DNA of 64,000 bases, taken from Poecilobothrus nobilitatus (taxonomy: Eukaryota; Arthropoda; Insecta; Diptera; Dolichopodidae). The stretch is taken from positions 31,269,398 to 31,333,397 of the forward strand of contig OX352773.1 in assembly GCA_947095535.1 (NCBI GenBank). The letters are read 5' to 3'. Each line of letters opens with the position of its first letter. The stretch's first letter is position 1. Position numbers and translations under genes: made by a program. Of the stretch, positions 12,541 to 25,497 are shown piece after piece. The notes under the pieces were generated by a model, which made no database searches, was not told the origin of the DNA, and saw nothing but the letters and a program-made list of their open reading frames with translations.

Positions 12541-15500
12541 TTTGAAAGTATAATTATAATCAATAATTTGAAATAATCAAATTAAATTTTATTAGGTTTT
12601 CGGTAAAAATAAATTCAAATCATTTTCTTTATTTTATTTCTTAGATTGTCTTGAAGAAAATTACAAAGCCTTTATGTATATTCCAAAAAACATTACTTAA
12701 ATTTTTTTTTTTTTTTTGGACCGACTTAAATCATTTAGTATCATTTAGTTTTAATTATATAAAATAAATCTGCTCAGTAAACCGAATACGTAATCGGACG
12801 TTTCAAATAAAAGAGTGCCTTAAACCAAGCTGCTTCTAATACACTAAAACAAAAATTGCTTGTATCAAAACAAAACGATCGATGAAATTTAAAATCAAAT
12901 TTCTTCAAAAAAAATTTAAGAAAATTTTGATTTATTAAAACACTACTGTTATTATAATAGCGATAAAAATGTTCCCAACAATTTTTAAATTTTTGTGTTT
13001 AAGAAAATAATGAAGAACGTTTATTTTGAGTTTCAGATCACGTTTAATGCAAATAATATATATATATATATATTTTTTTTTAAACTTTTATTGAATTTTC
13101 AAAATAAATAGATATTCAAATAATTTATTTTAGTTTTTTTTTTTATTTTAATTTCGACTATATATAAAATGTGAAAAGGACATATATAGGTATATAGTAT
13201 AATAGTATGTATGTATGTATGTATATTTAAAAAAAAAAAAAGAGATGTAAAAAGAATTTCTTTTTGATATTTCATTTTCCAGGATTTGGTTCTTCTTTTG
13301 GATTTTCTAGTAAAAGAATGTGATTTTTTTTAAAAAAAAACTTTAGTTGTTGATTTCTTGTTTTGAAAGTTCAGTTTGAAATAGTGACAGACTGTCTAAT
13401 AATTATAAAAATAATTAATTTGTAATGAATTACTTTCAGCAAATAGTTAACATAATGATTTAGTTCATAATATAAATTCATAAAACCTTGTGAAACGGAT
13501 TAAACAAATTAATTATCGACTGAATTTTAAGTGACTAAACGCCATCTCCCTTTTTTAACCAAACAATGAACTATATATGATGTTTAGTACTCGTGTACTG
13601 TCTGGTCAAAGAAAGCTAAGTTTAAGAAATAAAATTTAATTTCAAATTGTCGGACATATTGTAAACGAAGTTGTTAATGTTTACTTTTAATCTTTGAACG
13701 TTGTATTTGTAATATGTAATCCTCGCTAGGAAATCCATGGGGTGGGGGGAGATAATATCACAAAACAGTTCATTTAAACCGAATTATGACATCTGGGAAT
13801 TTGAACCGCACATAGTGATGGGCAGTAACAACGCCTCTTGTTTCTTAATACAATGTTTTAAATGAAGATATCAAACTTTTCAGAACAAGTACTGACTTGT
13901 CAGTCTTGTCAAAACAAGTACTGACTTCTATAAAATATCTATAAAACAGAACAAGTGTTCCTGTCAGACGGCGAAGGCCAAATGTAGAAGGAGTTGAAGT
14001 GAAATTGAAATCGTTTATTAGACGAATTACTCGGTTTTGTATTTTATCAAGTTAGTCGAATACTGTTTTCACAATTCACGCTGAAATATGTGCCTTGTAC
14101 TCCATTATTTTACATATGTTTTATAAATGGGAAAAACAAATCCTTGACAGATAATCAGCATTAATTTTGAATGAATTTAATCTTAATAAAACAAGTTTTT
14201 ATTTTTTTTTTCCATTTATAAACGCGCTTTCAAAAAAAAGTATAATCGTAATTAAAAACTAATTAATAATTAACTGCTTTTTTAAAAATATTCATATACT
14301 AAAAATATGAAAATATTTATTAATACTACTTTTAAATTTACAACGTACCTATATATATACATATCCGCAGTTTATAACATAATAATTAATTGATACCCTA
14401 TTTAAAAAAAAAAAAGGAAAAAAAAACAATAAAACAAAAAATTGTAATTATTAGCTATATTCAAAATTATAATGATAACTTATTTCTTTTTAAATAATAA
14501 TTATTTAAATATACATATACATATACATATATATATTTATAATAAAATAACAATATATTACATATAACTAAAACAAATACGAGTATAATGAACACAAATA
14601 AATTTGCACTTAATTTTATATCAAAATTTTCTCTCAAAACTATTAAGTCGTTTAATTAAATTTGTTCTTATTTTTTATTATTATTATTATTATTATCATA
14701 TTTAAGTTTATGTAACCACCAATATATAGATTTAATATTAGATTATTAAATAATAATGTATATATATATATATATAGTATATACATAAGTTTTAAAAGGC
14801 ATCACAATTTTAATTGATAAATTTTCATTTTCATTTTCAAAAATATTTTTTCATAAAACATACATACATACTATACATATTATTTTCTATATATATATTA
14901 TGTAGGTATAAATGTATTAAATTATATAGATATATTCTTATGTGTATATATATTTATTTTATATATTTGTAATAATAATAAATTTTCAATAATAATATAG
15001 TGTTCATTTATTTTACCAAACACTATATATATGTATATATATATATATATTAAATAATATTTACCAAAATCAGCCAAAAGTATCTTTTAGTTTTATAGTA
15101 TATTAAAATGCAGTAATTGAATGCTGATTCAATAAATTTAAAATCGATTTCAATTAAAGTACTTACTTATATTTAAAAAAAAAAAATAAAAAGATAAAAA
15201 AAAAAAAGAGAAAGAAAAAAAAAAAATAGGATAATAACTATGTAGTCCGATATTTAAACTCCTCTGTACTGCTATACTATATATATATTATCCAATCATA
15301 CATATATATTTCAATTAATCCTATTAAAAAAATTTTTTCGATTATTATACACAAAATTTATGCCATCCATTCGACTAAATATAATTTTCAATATAATTTA
15401 TATATATGTAATATAGCCTTTTATAAATGTATATATGTACATATATAAAAGGATATTTATTACAAACATAATAATTATTATATTCTATGTATTATATACA

Positions 15501-16080
15501 ATTAATATATATACCTAAAAATATTATGAAAATATTTTTATAAATAAATAAATGATTTTAATATACCAGTATATATATTTACCTATAGTAAGTATATTGC
15601 ATATATGTATAGTACATACGTATATATATTAAGAATTAATTATGAAATTTAAAAGATTGTTGTATGAAAATTTTGTATGTAAATTTAACTGTAATAAAAA
15701 AAAAAATTGTCACCAAAGATACTTAGATTTTTTAATTTTTTTTTTCCATTTCGTTTTTCTTTTAAAATGTAAAAATTTTAGAAATTGGCAATAGGTGGTA
15801 TTATTTTTAATAATTATTTTAAAATCAAGATATAGCTACATAGGTATATTATTTTTTAGCTTAAAAGGGGACTATGTATTAAATTTGTTTTAAAAACGAT
15901 CACAACAAAATGTCATACAAAAATTTTAAAAGAATTCATTTTTTTTTTTTTTGTTTTTCGAATAAGTAGAATTAATTTTAATAATTTGTTTTAATAGCAG
16001 ACTTCTAATATGTTTTTTTTTTTTTTTTAGCCATATTTGTTGCGTAAAATTAAAATTTTTTTGTTATTGTAAAATTAATG
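12541..16080. other. intronic AT-rich sequence with microsatellites, no gene seen
   Basis: TA and TATG microsatellites occur at 13060-13075, 13200-13225, 14755-14780 and 15028-15050, and a TTA run at 14675-14696. At 13880-13950 AACAAGTACTGACTT occurs twice, next to CATAGTGATGGGCAGTAA at 13811, a phrase that recalls hAT-type element ends; no partner end was found. Confidence 0.65.
14675..14696. repeat. (TTA)7 microsatellite
   Basis: Seven TTA units in a row. Confidence 0.9.
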
Positions 16081-16210
16081 GTTGCGTCACTTCTCGCGTC
16101 GCTTTGACTTTTAAATAGAATTACATTAATTTAAATACGACTTGATGAAATGCAACGCGTCGCAACGAAACGACGCTAGTGTACTTTCTACTTTTAGTTG
16201 CGGTGACAAC
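16081..16210. mobile_element. short GCGTCGC-rich inverted-repeat element (MITE)
   Basis: The ends are GTTGCGTCAC (16081) and GTGACAAC (to 16210), inverse to each other except for a CG insertion. Just inside, GCGTCGCTTT (16097) is matched by the inverse of GAAACGACGC (16167-16176). The minus-strand segment CAAGTCGTATTTAAATTAAT aligns with 52797-52816, so this and 52401-52866 belong to one family. The GC-rich ends stand out from the surrounding sequence. No coding capacity. Confidence 0.65.
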
Positions 16211-18950
16211 AAATTTCTTTATTTTTTTTTTCTCAATTTTCATATTGGTTGTCATGACAATCATTGACAATTTAATTTTCATATTTTTTACATACAGATT
16301 ATAAATTTATTTCATAAAGCGTCTAACTAACATTTGGTCATCATTTTATTCAAAAAGAGGTGCTAGGAGTGATGTTAGAAGCGGGTCTCACTGGGTCATC
16401 ACCTTAAGAATATTTTCTTTTTTTTTACTCATATAAGTTTTATAATTTTTATCCATTATATGTATACTAATTTTTATCCATAATATGTAGAATATCTTTT
16501 TTCTCTTGTCTTTGTAATCCTAATGAAATGCCTAATTTAATAAATTTTTATTAAAAAAAAGATTTTCATTTTCTGTTTTGTATTTTTGCATAGTGAATTA
16601 TAACTTTTAATTGAATTTTTTTTTATATTGTAATATTTATCTGTTTATTTTTCGTTAAATTTTAATATTTTTAAAACGAATTTGAAATATTTCCTTATTA
16701 ATTGCACTTTGGTCCGGTTCGTCTTTTCGACTGTTTACAAAACTTCTACACCATTAAACCTAAAAGAATTTTTAGAAAAAAAAAAAAAAAAAGATGTTTC
16801 AGAATTAGTAATAAGTTACTTTAATAAAAATTGATTAATTAGTGATTAAATGGGTTATTTTAACACTTTTTGCTAATAATATAAGGGTTCCTTGTAGAAA
16901 GTTGAAATTATAATAATCCTGATTAAATAGGGTTCCTTGGTTTGATTGTAAATAAAGAAAATATCTCTTGATTTTTTACAATTTTTTTTTACTGCAGATT
17001 TTGTTGAAAATCGCAAATATTTATAGATACATATATCGTTTGAATAATTCTTTTAAAGTAATTTTTATTTATTAGACACCGATGAAATACGAATAGTAAT
17101 CCTTAAAGAACTTAACATGAATCTAACAATTTAAAGAAAAACACTTACAACAACTCGTTTATTTTCAAATTTTATCTCAAAAAAAAAAGTGATTTAATCG
17201 ATGTAAGTATAAGTATGTAAGTCAATCAATATCAAAATCAATCATTCAATAATAGCTTTGCAAATCAATAAACGATTTTTCTGTTAATTATAATAATAAG
17301 AAAAAAAAAATTTAAAATAAATTTATACAAAAGATTAATTTTTCAAAATAGATCTTAATTTTTTCTTTTTAACTTATTATTATCATTTACATATTATCAA
17401 AAAAAAAAAAAGAAACCAAATCAGAATAAAATGAGTAGAAAATTATTTTTAATTGATATTTTCTTAACCCAAACAATGTTTTCTCTGTTTGTAAACTTCC
17501 TTTGTTTTCCTCTACTTCTTCAAATTAATTTCCTGGCAATAATCCTGATAGCAACAATATATTATATATAAATATTATACAAAAAAAAAGCAAAACACAT
17601 CATTAAGTTAATATCTAAAAAGCGATACCAAAATCGATGGATAAAAAATTTCAGGACGGGGGGAACAATGGAAAATTGAAGATGATTTTAAATCAAAAAT
17701 AACAATCAAAATCAATTGAGATATAGAATAAGAATTACTGCAATATTAATTATATATGTATATATAATATATATGTATACATAAATAATATATACTTATG
17801 TATATTTATATACAACAAAATCAAATGCATATTAGATATTATGTACATAGTGACTTTTCATAAATAAAAGTTTAGAAGTTTTGAAGTTGGTGTACTAAAG
17901 AGTATAGAAAATTCAGCCCGTTAATGTGCCATCCAATTATTTCATACGGTTCAAAAAAAAATTTGTGATATGTAGTGTCATAAAGTTCAAATAAAAAATT
18001 CTTAGAACATTTTTATCTTATAATATCGTATAGATAATTTTCAAAAATATGATCCTTCTTTCTATAATCCCTCCTTCCATGATCAGACCTTCTTTCTATG
18101 ATCTTCTTTCTTAGTTAAGAACTATTTGAATTTTTATTAGCCATTTTACTACGATTTTGTGTAGATTCTTTAAATATTCAACAGTCTTTGACCATATATA
18201 GTTATAGCATTACAGATTTTATATCTGTTTGAAATTTACTAAAACAAAATAAATTATCGACAGCTTACATATGATTTTTTGGCAAGACAAGACACATCTT
18301 GTACTTAAAATTTTAACCAATCTAGTTTAAAAATTTCTTAGTGAAACAAAAAATAGCGAAATTAAAAATGGAATAAGTAATAATAAAAAAAAAAGTAATT
18401 TTTTGCCGATTATTTAAATTTTTAAATGAAATAAAGTATAAGAGTGTAGTACTCTATACATTGTAACTAACTATTTTAGCTATTTACCGAAAATAACAAT
18501 GAAAATATTTATTTCATTGTTCATTTCTTTTAAATATTGATTCTGTATTCTTTTTTTTTCTTTTGAATTTTGATTTTTTATCATTATCATAAAACTTATT
18601 TTCAATTTTTATGGTTTTTTATCGAAAAAAAAAAAAAAAAATTTAAAAGAAAATTTCATTATTAAAAAATAAAAATTTAAATTTCTTGAACAAAACTCAT
18701 TTGCTATCATTTTTCCTTTCTTTTTAAATCGTTCGCATCGTTTTGGTAAATATAATAACTAGTAAAAATGCTTTATGGAAATCCATAAATTAACTATATT
18801 TGAAGGAATTATCGATTTCAGTAACTTCAATACTTCTGTTTTATTCATTCAGCAGAATAAAAAAATCATCTAGTAAAAATATTTTTTTGTCATACCCCTA
18901 AAAATATGCAAAAAAAATATATAGGAAAATGTATATTTCATTTACTTTTG
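16211..18950. other. intronic AT-rich sequence with one family C fragment
   Basis: TTGTCATGACAA at 16248-16259 is a perfect 12-bp palindrome. The family C fragment at 16703-16790 is listed separately. Simple TA tracts are at 17740-17800. At 18045-18115 CTTCTTTCTATGATC is repeated. No gene was seen. Confidence 0.65.
16703..16790 (+). mobile_element. family C element, short fragment
   Basis: GCACTTTGGTCCGGTTCGTC followed by CTGTTTACAAAACTTCTACACC (16730-16751) and ATTAAACC matches the left part of the copy at 40681-40780. Only the first 90 bases or so are recognisable. Confidence 0.6.
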
Positions 18951-19417
18951 AAATTCATTGAGGGGGCTTCGGTAGCCTAGTGGGTAGGCGTGTGGCGTAT
19001 TAACCGAAGGAGTGTGGGTTCGCTCCCTGCACAGGTCGTAAGTGTTTTTTTCTTTACATACCCCCCTTACGACCAAATATAATGTAAATATATAGTATAT
19101 AATATAAACAAAATAAATAATATTAGGGGCTTCGGTAGCCTAGGTGGGTAGGCGTGTGGCGCGTAACCGAAGGAGTGCGGGTTCGATCTCTGCACAGGTC
19201 GTAAGTGTTTTTTTTCTTTACATACCCCCATTACGACCAAATATAATGTAAATATATAGTATATAATATAAACAAAATAAATAATATTAGTATATAATTT
19301 AATAATAGTATAAAAACCTATAATGGCCTTTAGTAGCCGATGGTTCAATAATATTGCATTACATTTATGTATGTAATATTTATATAAATAAATAAAATAA
19401 ATAAATAAATTCATTGA
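18951..19417 (+). mobile_element. tRNA-derived SINE, tandem dimer, with 11-bp target-site duplication
   Basis: AAATTCATTGA flanks the insertion exactly (18951-18961 and 19407-19417). Inside, a 163-164-bp unit is present twice (18964-19126 and 19127-19290), followed by a tail (19291-19406) ending in AAATAAAATAAATAAATA. Each unit starts GGGCTTCGGTAGCCTAG. Each has a pol III A box (TAGCCTAGTGGG or TAGCCTAGGTGGG) and a B box (GGGTTCGCTCCC or GGGTTCGATCTC) at tRNA-like spacing. The non-tRNA part has GGTCGTAA and TTACGACC about 25 bases apart, able to form a stem. The duplication includes the AT-rich spacer ending ATAATATTAG, so the second unit starts without a fresh target site. Confidence 0.88.
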
Positions 19418-21526
19418 AATCAAACAATTTAAAACTGACAAACTGGCAAACATTGAAAATTTCTTAATTATTCTAGAAAATATTGTTATACAAATTTCCC
19501 TGAAAATATTTTTATTTATTTATTTTCTTTTTTATTTTTTCCATTCTTTTTCGAATTTTCTTAAATCATTTTTTTTTCTTTGTTTCATTGTTGAATATCA
19601 GTACTTCTTTTTCCGGAGGAAATTCTCTACAAATTTTATAAATTGTGCATTGATTTGCAATTGAATAAAAATAATAAAGGGGAAAAACAAAAAAAAAAAA
19701 ACTTTTAATTAGTCTTGCAGGAGAAAGTAATTACAAAGTACACAAGAACAATACATAAAAGTTAGTTATGTTAAAAAAAAAAAAAAAATTGAAAAAGAAC
19801 ACGAATTGCATTTTTAATTTTATTTTTTTTTTTTATTTAGTTTTAAAAAAAATTATATTCTTTTTCTTGTTTTAATTCATTATTTATTATTCCATATAAT
19901 GGTGATATTTGAAAATTATTCACTTTTCTTTAAAAATTTTTTTAAAAAAAAAAAAACAATTTAAACCAATAATTAGTTCGGTAAATTATTATTTTTTTTT
20001 TTTTTTTAATTTATTTTATCACACCATTTTATTGATTTTCTTTTCGAAATAAAATTAACTAAATTATACTAAAGAAATTTTGTTATGTAAATTTTTATCT
20101 TTCCTTGATAAATACATTAATTGAATAAAAGATGTCCTAGATAGTACATTTCCAATCAGTGTCAAATCAGTGGCTTTCTACACGTGCATTACAAGCTGCT
20201 GTGTTGTTAATTTAATATAATGTTTTATTGTTTTTTTTGTTTTCATCAGAACTTTCAAATATATATTATATATACGTTTAGTATTTTAAAAATAATATAT
20301 ATATTCTCTTTTGTTTTCGTTAACTCCTTTCAGATACAAAATTTTTAGCTTTAAAAAATATTTAGAAACACAATGGAATATTTTAAGAATATAACTACTT
20401 TGCTTTTAAATTTAATAAATACAACAATATAAGAAACGATTTTTTTCAATAGAGAAAAATATATAAACTACTTCACTTTTAATATTAAATTAACTAAACG
20501 AATATGCAAAACTTTTTCTTTTTAAATAATTTTTTTTTTTTTTAAACAAATTATACTTTAAAAACAACTTAAGAAAAGAAAAACAATCAAAAAGAAGAAA
20601 AACATATATAATAAGAATAAGTAAAAAAAAGAACCCTTATTACTAGAGCACAAAAATCATGATGAAATCAAAATGGCGTAAAAATTTAATGAGGTCAACC
20701 AAAGTAAAAAGAATACAAAAAAAAAAAAAAAAAAAAACCACTAAAATACATACCAACCCCTAATCGATTGCATTTTTTTAATGCAACTTTTAAAATTGTT
20801 TCTTTGGTTGTTTTTTTTTTTTTCCGTAGAAATTTTTAAAGAATTAATAATCAAAATTCAAAACGAAAAGAATTCAACATTTTTATATAATTTTTTTTTT
20901 TTTTTTTATAGTTACAGGAAGAACATACTTCCTTCCTTCAAAAAAAAAAAAAAAAAAAAATTCGCGTTGTTATTGTTATTAAATATCGCAAAAATCGTCA
21001 TTATTACACTAAAAAGTAAAATTTTATTTTAAAAAATAGAAAATAAAATGAAATCAACTTATCACAAATAACCATATAAAAAAATAAAAAATTTATAGCA
21101 AAATTTTAAAATGAATAAAAATGTATTTACCAGTTATACCAAAATATTTTTGGTACTTTAGTTAACAAAAATATGAAGAAAGAAAAAAAAATAAAATGAA
21201 ACGTAGAGGTACATAAAAAATTCTGATCATTAGCATTATTTTTTTTTTTTTTTTGTGAATACATCCTTTAAAATAATGAACACGAAATTCAATAAAAAAT
21301 AAAATTTTTTTTTAAATTTACCATCATTTAATATTTATAAGATATTTAAAGTAACTAATTTTAAATTTAATTATATTTGTTCTCAGTTTTTAAAATTTAA
21401 AATCATAATTTACATAATCACACAAAAAAAAAAGAGAATGGTACCAAATTAAGTACTTAAAAATAATTTCAAAGAATTTTTTTTTACATTTTTATAAAGA
21501 TTTTTTTTATAAGGAACCTTACCTTA
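19418..21526. other. intronic AT-rich sequence, no gene seen
   Basis: Homopolymer runs dominate, including long A runs at 20718-20737 and 20941-20960 and several T runs of 12-16. Reading frames through these runs are low-complexity Phe/Lys strings and are not genes. Confidence 0.7.
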
Positions 21527-21703
21527 CCTTGGTGGCTTAGTCGATAAGAGCGTATAAAATATGATGTAAACACAGAAGGAGTTTGGGATCGAATCCCACA
21601 CAGGTCCTAAGAGTAATTTCCCTTTACGACATGTACAGCAGCGCGTGAAAAGGAAAGGCTGTGTTACATTTATGTAACATGGAAATGCACTGAAAAAAAA
21701 AAA
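21527..21703 (+). mobile_element. tRNA-derived SINE, first family, degraded copy
   Basis: It starts CCTTGGTGGCTTAGTCG, with an A box decayed to TGGCTTAGTCGA and a B box GGGATCGAATCCC. The shared body follows (CCTAAGAGTAATTTCCCTTT, ACGACATGTACAGC, GGCTGTGTTACATTTATGT), ending GGAAATGCACTG and an 11-base A tail. It aligns along its length with 52529-52738 and with the reverse copy at 60473-60673. No clear target-site duplication remains, consistent with an older insertion. Confidence 0.85.
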
Positions 21704-21879
21704 TTTCATATGAGATAAACTCATAATTAAATTTCTGTTTCATATCAAATTAACTTCTTAATATATTAGTTTAGTTTTTCTGAATTTTGGGGTACCTATA
21801 TATTTACTTTTAAGCGTCTTTTTTTATTACAGAGTTCGTAAAGTTCGTAAAAGCTTTACTTTATACTTAAGTTAATATA

Positions 21880-22260
21880 AAAATTGTATAATTTTTTTTG
21901 GAATTTGGTATTATTAAATTTACCATTATGTGAAAATAAAATTCTGGTACGATTTTTCTTCTTCCATTATTAATCAGATTTTTGAAATTAAAGATCTTTC
22001 AAAATTAGTATAAATTTCGTCAGAAATTTTTTTTTGTTATTGTCCCTGTTTTGTATCAAACCTATTATGGATCAAAAATTGAAAATTCGTTATTTTTAAA
22101 CACTTGTGTAAATTTGTCGTAAGTAAGACTTAAAAATTTAAGTTCCACTATTATATTTTTACATACGTAAAAATACATACGTGTTGAGTGTTTTTCTTAT
22201 TTATATAGAAATTCGTTAAAACCGAAGGAAGAGCCCTGATTTTCCAAATTTTTTTTAAAC
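21880..22260 (+). mobile_element. family C element, internal fragment
   Basis: AAATTTACCATTATGTGAAAA (21917-21937), TCAAAATTAGTATAAATTTCG, AAAATTGAAAATTCGTTATT and TTTTTACATACGT follow the same order as 41500-41800 of the longest copy. Both ends of the element are missing or unrecognisable. Confidence 0.7.
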
Positions 22261-23809
22261 AAAAAAAATTCTAAAAGGAATTAAAAAATTTACGGGAAAA
22301 ATAATCAAAACTCTAAAATGCGTTTAGTAGTTGCCTCTTTGAAAATATTCGCTTTTAAAACTTTTTAGTGTTACATATAAGTACTACCTTGTTTTTTTTT
22401 TAATTTTATATATTAAATTGCATTATTTCTTCAATTATTTTTACCTAAAACCCGAAAATATATACTAATATATACATATCTAAGTATATAAGAAAAACAT
22501 TCTTTAGAATTAGACTAAAACAAATTTCATTTGATTGGAATTTAATGTTAGTTAATAATGGATCCTAATTAGGTCCTATAGAGTTCAAATTACAACTAAA
22601 TTTAATACAAGAAAATTACGGTATTTTAAATTTATTGCTATAATAAACTAAATGTTATTAATCCTTTATTATTAAATTAAATATTTTATTATTTAATTGC
22701 GCATACTTGTTAGAGATTTCAAAGTTTGTCCCATTCCTAAAACTCTATAATCTTAAAACTAACTAATATTAAAACTATAACTAATATTAATAAATTTGTA
22801 TTAAAATAATTTATTTAGTAAGTATTTATACTAATAATTTCTTTAACAGTTAAAAAACGTATTTTTTTACTGTTAATATTGTAATAAAAATTTATAAAAA
22901 AAAAAAATTATATTGATAAAATAAGAAATTGTAACATTAAATTTATTTTAATGATATAAAACGACATCTATATAAATCAAAATTGTAGACATCAATTCAC
23001 TTATTTATTTTGTTTTTTTTTTTTTCTTTTTTTACTTTATTTGGTTTACCGATTATAAATCCATAGAATAAAAAGAGATAAATAACCGAATATCCTTTTG
23101 AAATCAACGGGGGGACCTTGAAGATTTGTTATTGTTGTTATTGTTGAAATTTATGATTCAGCAATTTTTCTTCGATTATTTATTTCCGTCTCTTTCTTTT
23201 TCTCGATTTTTTTTTTTTTTTTTTTATTGTGATTCCAAGAAAAAAAAAAAACATTTCTTACAAACATTTATGAATATGGTACATCTGTTTATTTATACTT
23301 GACTAAAAACGGCAAAAAAAATAAGAAATATTTTTGGTACTGTTATATCCGGTTTCTAATCCTATTTGAGGCAACAACAATAAAAGAAAAATTGAAAACA
23401 AACAGTTATTTTAAGGAAAATAACGGTTTATTTCTTTTTTTTTTTCAATTCTATTTTTTTTTTTTTTTTATTATTATATTATGATGTTTTGTTTGCCTAT
23501 TATTTTGGATTGGGTTAGTCCTTTTTAGATCATCCAATCAAAAATAAAAAAAAACAAAATAATAAAACAAAAAAAAAAGAAAATATGTAATTTTTTGAAA
23601 TTACATTTTTTTTTTTCTCTCTTTTGCCTTTTTTTTATCGGTTTATTGTTGTTCCGTTACATATATGTATCTTTTATTTTTATTTCTTTTTCTCTGTAGT
23701 ACATATATACATATGCATACATATTTATATACTTATATATATATTTTTTATTTATTTGTTTCAAAGATTTGGTAACACTATTTTATATTTACTTTACAAT
23801 AGAACTAAA

Positions 23810-23824
<15 letters not shown>

Positions 23825-23851
<27 letters not shown>
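23825..23851. repeat. (TA)n microsatellite
   Basis: An uninterrupted TA tract of about 27 bases, bordered by ATGTATAT and ACATATGTAT. Confidence 0.9.
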
Positions 23852-23856
<5 letters not shown>

Positions 23857-23993
23857 GTATATAAAAGGAACTATAATAGTAATACTGTGCTCTTTTCATT
23901 TCTTTTTTTCTTTTTTGCAATACCAAAAGTCAGACATTTATTTTCCTTTAGTAGATATTTTAATAATACAAATAATATTATTTGTATATGTAT

Positions 23994-23998
<5 letters not shown>

Positions 23999-24026
<28 letters not shown>
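23999..24026. repeat. (TA)n microsatellite
   Basis: An uninterrupted TA tract of about 28 bases. Confidence 0.9.
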
Positions 24027-24030
<4 letters not shown>

Positions 24031-24696
24031 AAACATTGTATTTATATGTTGTATTAAATATATAAACAAACATATGACTTTTTTACTTGAAATTAATTTT
24101 TTTTTTTTTTTTTTGATTCCTTAAATAATATCAGAAAAAGGAAATATCGTTGAAACTCGTGTTTAATATTTTATCATATTTTTTTTACTATTTTTCTTTT
24201 TTATAAAAAAAAATAAAAATAAAAAAAGTACAAAATAAAAAATGTAAAAATAAAAAACATGTAAATTTATCTTTCGCTATTTTTTGCTTTTATAGTCAGA
24301 CAAAAAATAGTTTTATACAGTACTTGAAGAAAGTTAAAAAATTTATTGATTTTATTGGGGTTTAAAAAGATAGAAAATGAAAAAAAGAAAACCAATAATT
24401 TATATTTGGTATATATATATATATATAAGTATGTAAATACAAAATAACCTTTGACAACAATTATTCAAGAAAAAGAAAACCCCGTTATTCATTTTATTTG
24501 TAAAATATTTAATTCACTCTTAACAGATGGATATTAATATAAGTCCTTAAAAATTGCATCTATTTTATTTTAATATTAAGTTTTGAATATAACTTTTTAG
24601 TATTAAATAGAATATTAAATAGAATATTAAATATTATAAAAGCTTAAATGGTTTTAATCATTTTTTAATAATAATTATGTACGTTATATATGTATG

Positions 24697-24794
24697 TGTA
24701 TTTTGTATACTGTAATTCGAACTGTGCGGCTAATCGTTCGACTACGAAAATACATCATATAAATGTATTTCGTATACTGTAATTGGAACTGTGG
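24697..24794. repeat. 67-bp-spaced direct duplication with small hairpin
   Basis: TGTATTTTGTATACTGTAAT (24697) and TGTATTTCGTATACTGTAAT (24764) are followed by TCGAACTGTG and TGGAACTGTG. Between them ACGAAAATACAT is inverse to ATGTATTTCGT, so the second copy can also pair with the end of the first. Confidence 0.75.
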
Positions 24795-25461
24795 TTAAAT
24801 ATTAAAAATAAATGACGATAGATCGGATCATTTTATTATTATTGTTATTTTACGGTAATCATGAGTAGCCTAAACTACATATTTTTCTATGTCAGACTGA
24901 TTATTACGCAAGAACTCCAAAGTAAAACGCATTTGTTTGCGTAGATATATAATATGTTAAGTTAAAAAGAAAAAGAATTTTTATCAGCCACTGATTATTA
25001 TAAAATATATTTCCGAAAATTTTAAATTTAAAACTGAAATAAAGGGTTCTCCTCTTTTAAAAATTTTTGTTTTCGCGATAAGATTTTAAAAAACGAGATT
25101 TTGATAAGTGATATGTTAAGATGAGAAATTATAAGATACAAGATTTTGAGACTCGAATTTTCGAACCCGAACCAGATATTTCCACCTTTTTCTTAACAGA
25201 TTGGAACAAGTGCAGAGAAAGTACATACTCCAAGCTTTTCATAATGTAAATATTCCTTTGCTAATTCATATATTAACTAAATCGAAAAAAAAAAATTTTT
25301 TTTTGTTATTAAAATTTCATAATTTTCTTTTTAAAATACTTTTTCTCCAATGAATTTCTATTTTTTTTTTGGAACAATAATTACTTCAACTTCTTCAACT
25401 TAATCAATATATTAAGCTAATTTTGACCATTTTAAATTATGACAATCAATCCTCCTTCCCC

Positions 25462-25497
25462 GCCCTCATAAATTTTATCATAAAATTTGGTGAGGGC
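25462..25497. repeat. imperfect hairpin
   Basis: GCCCTCATAAATTTTAT faces ATAAAATTTGGTGAGGGC with a loop of one or two bases and two mismatches. Confidence 0.7.

Noticed and set aside
18962..19205. Functional tRNA genes at the SINE heads
   Set aside because: A and B boxes are present, but the cloverleaf is not closed by acceptor pairing and a SINE body with target-site duplications follows.
23624..24124. 166-residue reading frame
   Set aside because: It runs through TA and T tracts giving repeated Tyr-Ile and Phe strings. Not a plausible protein.
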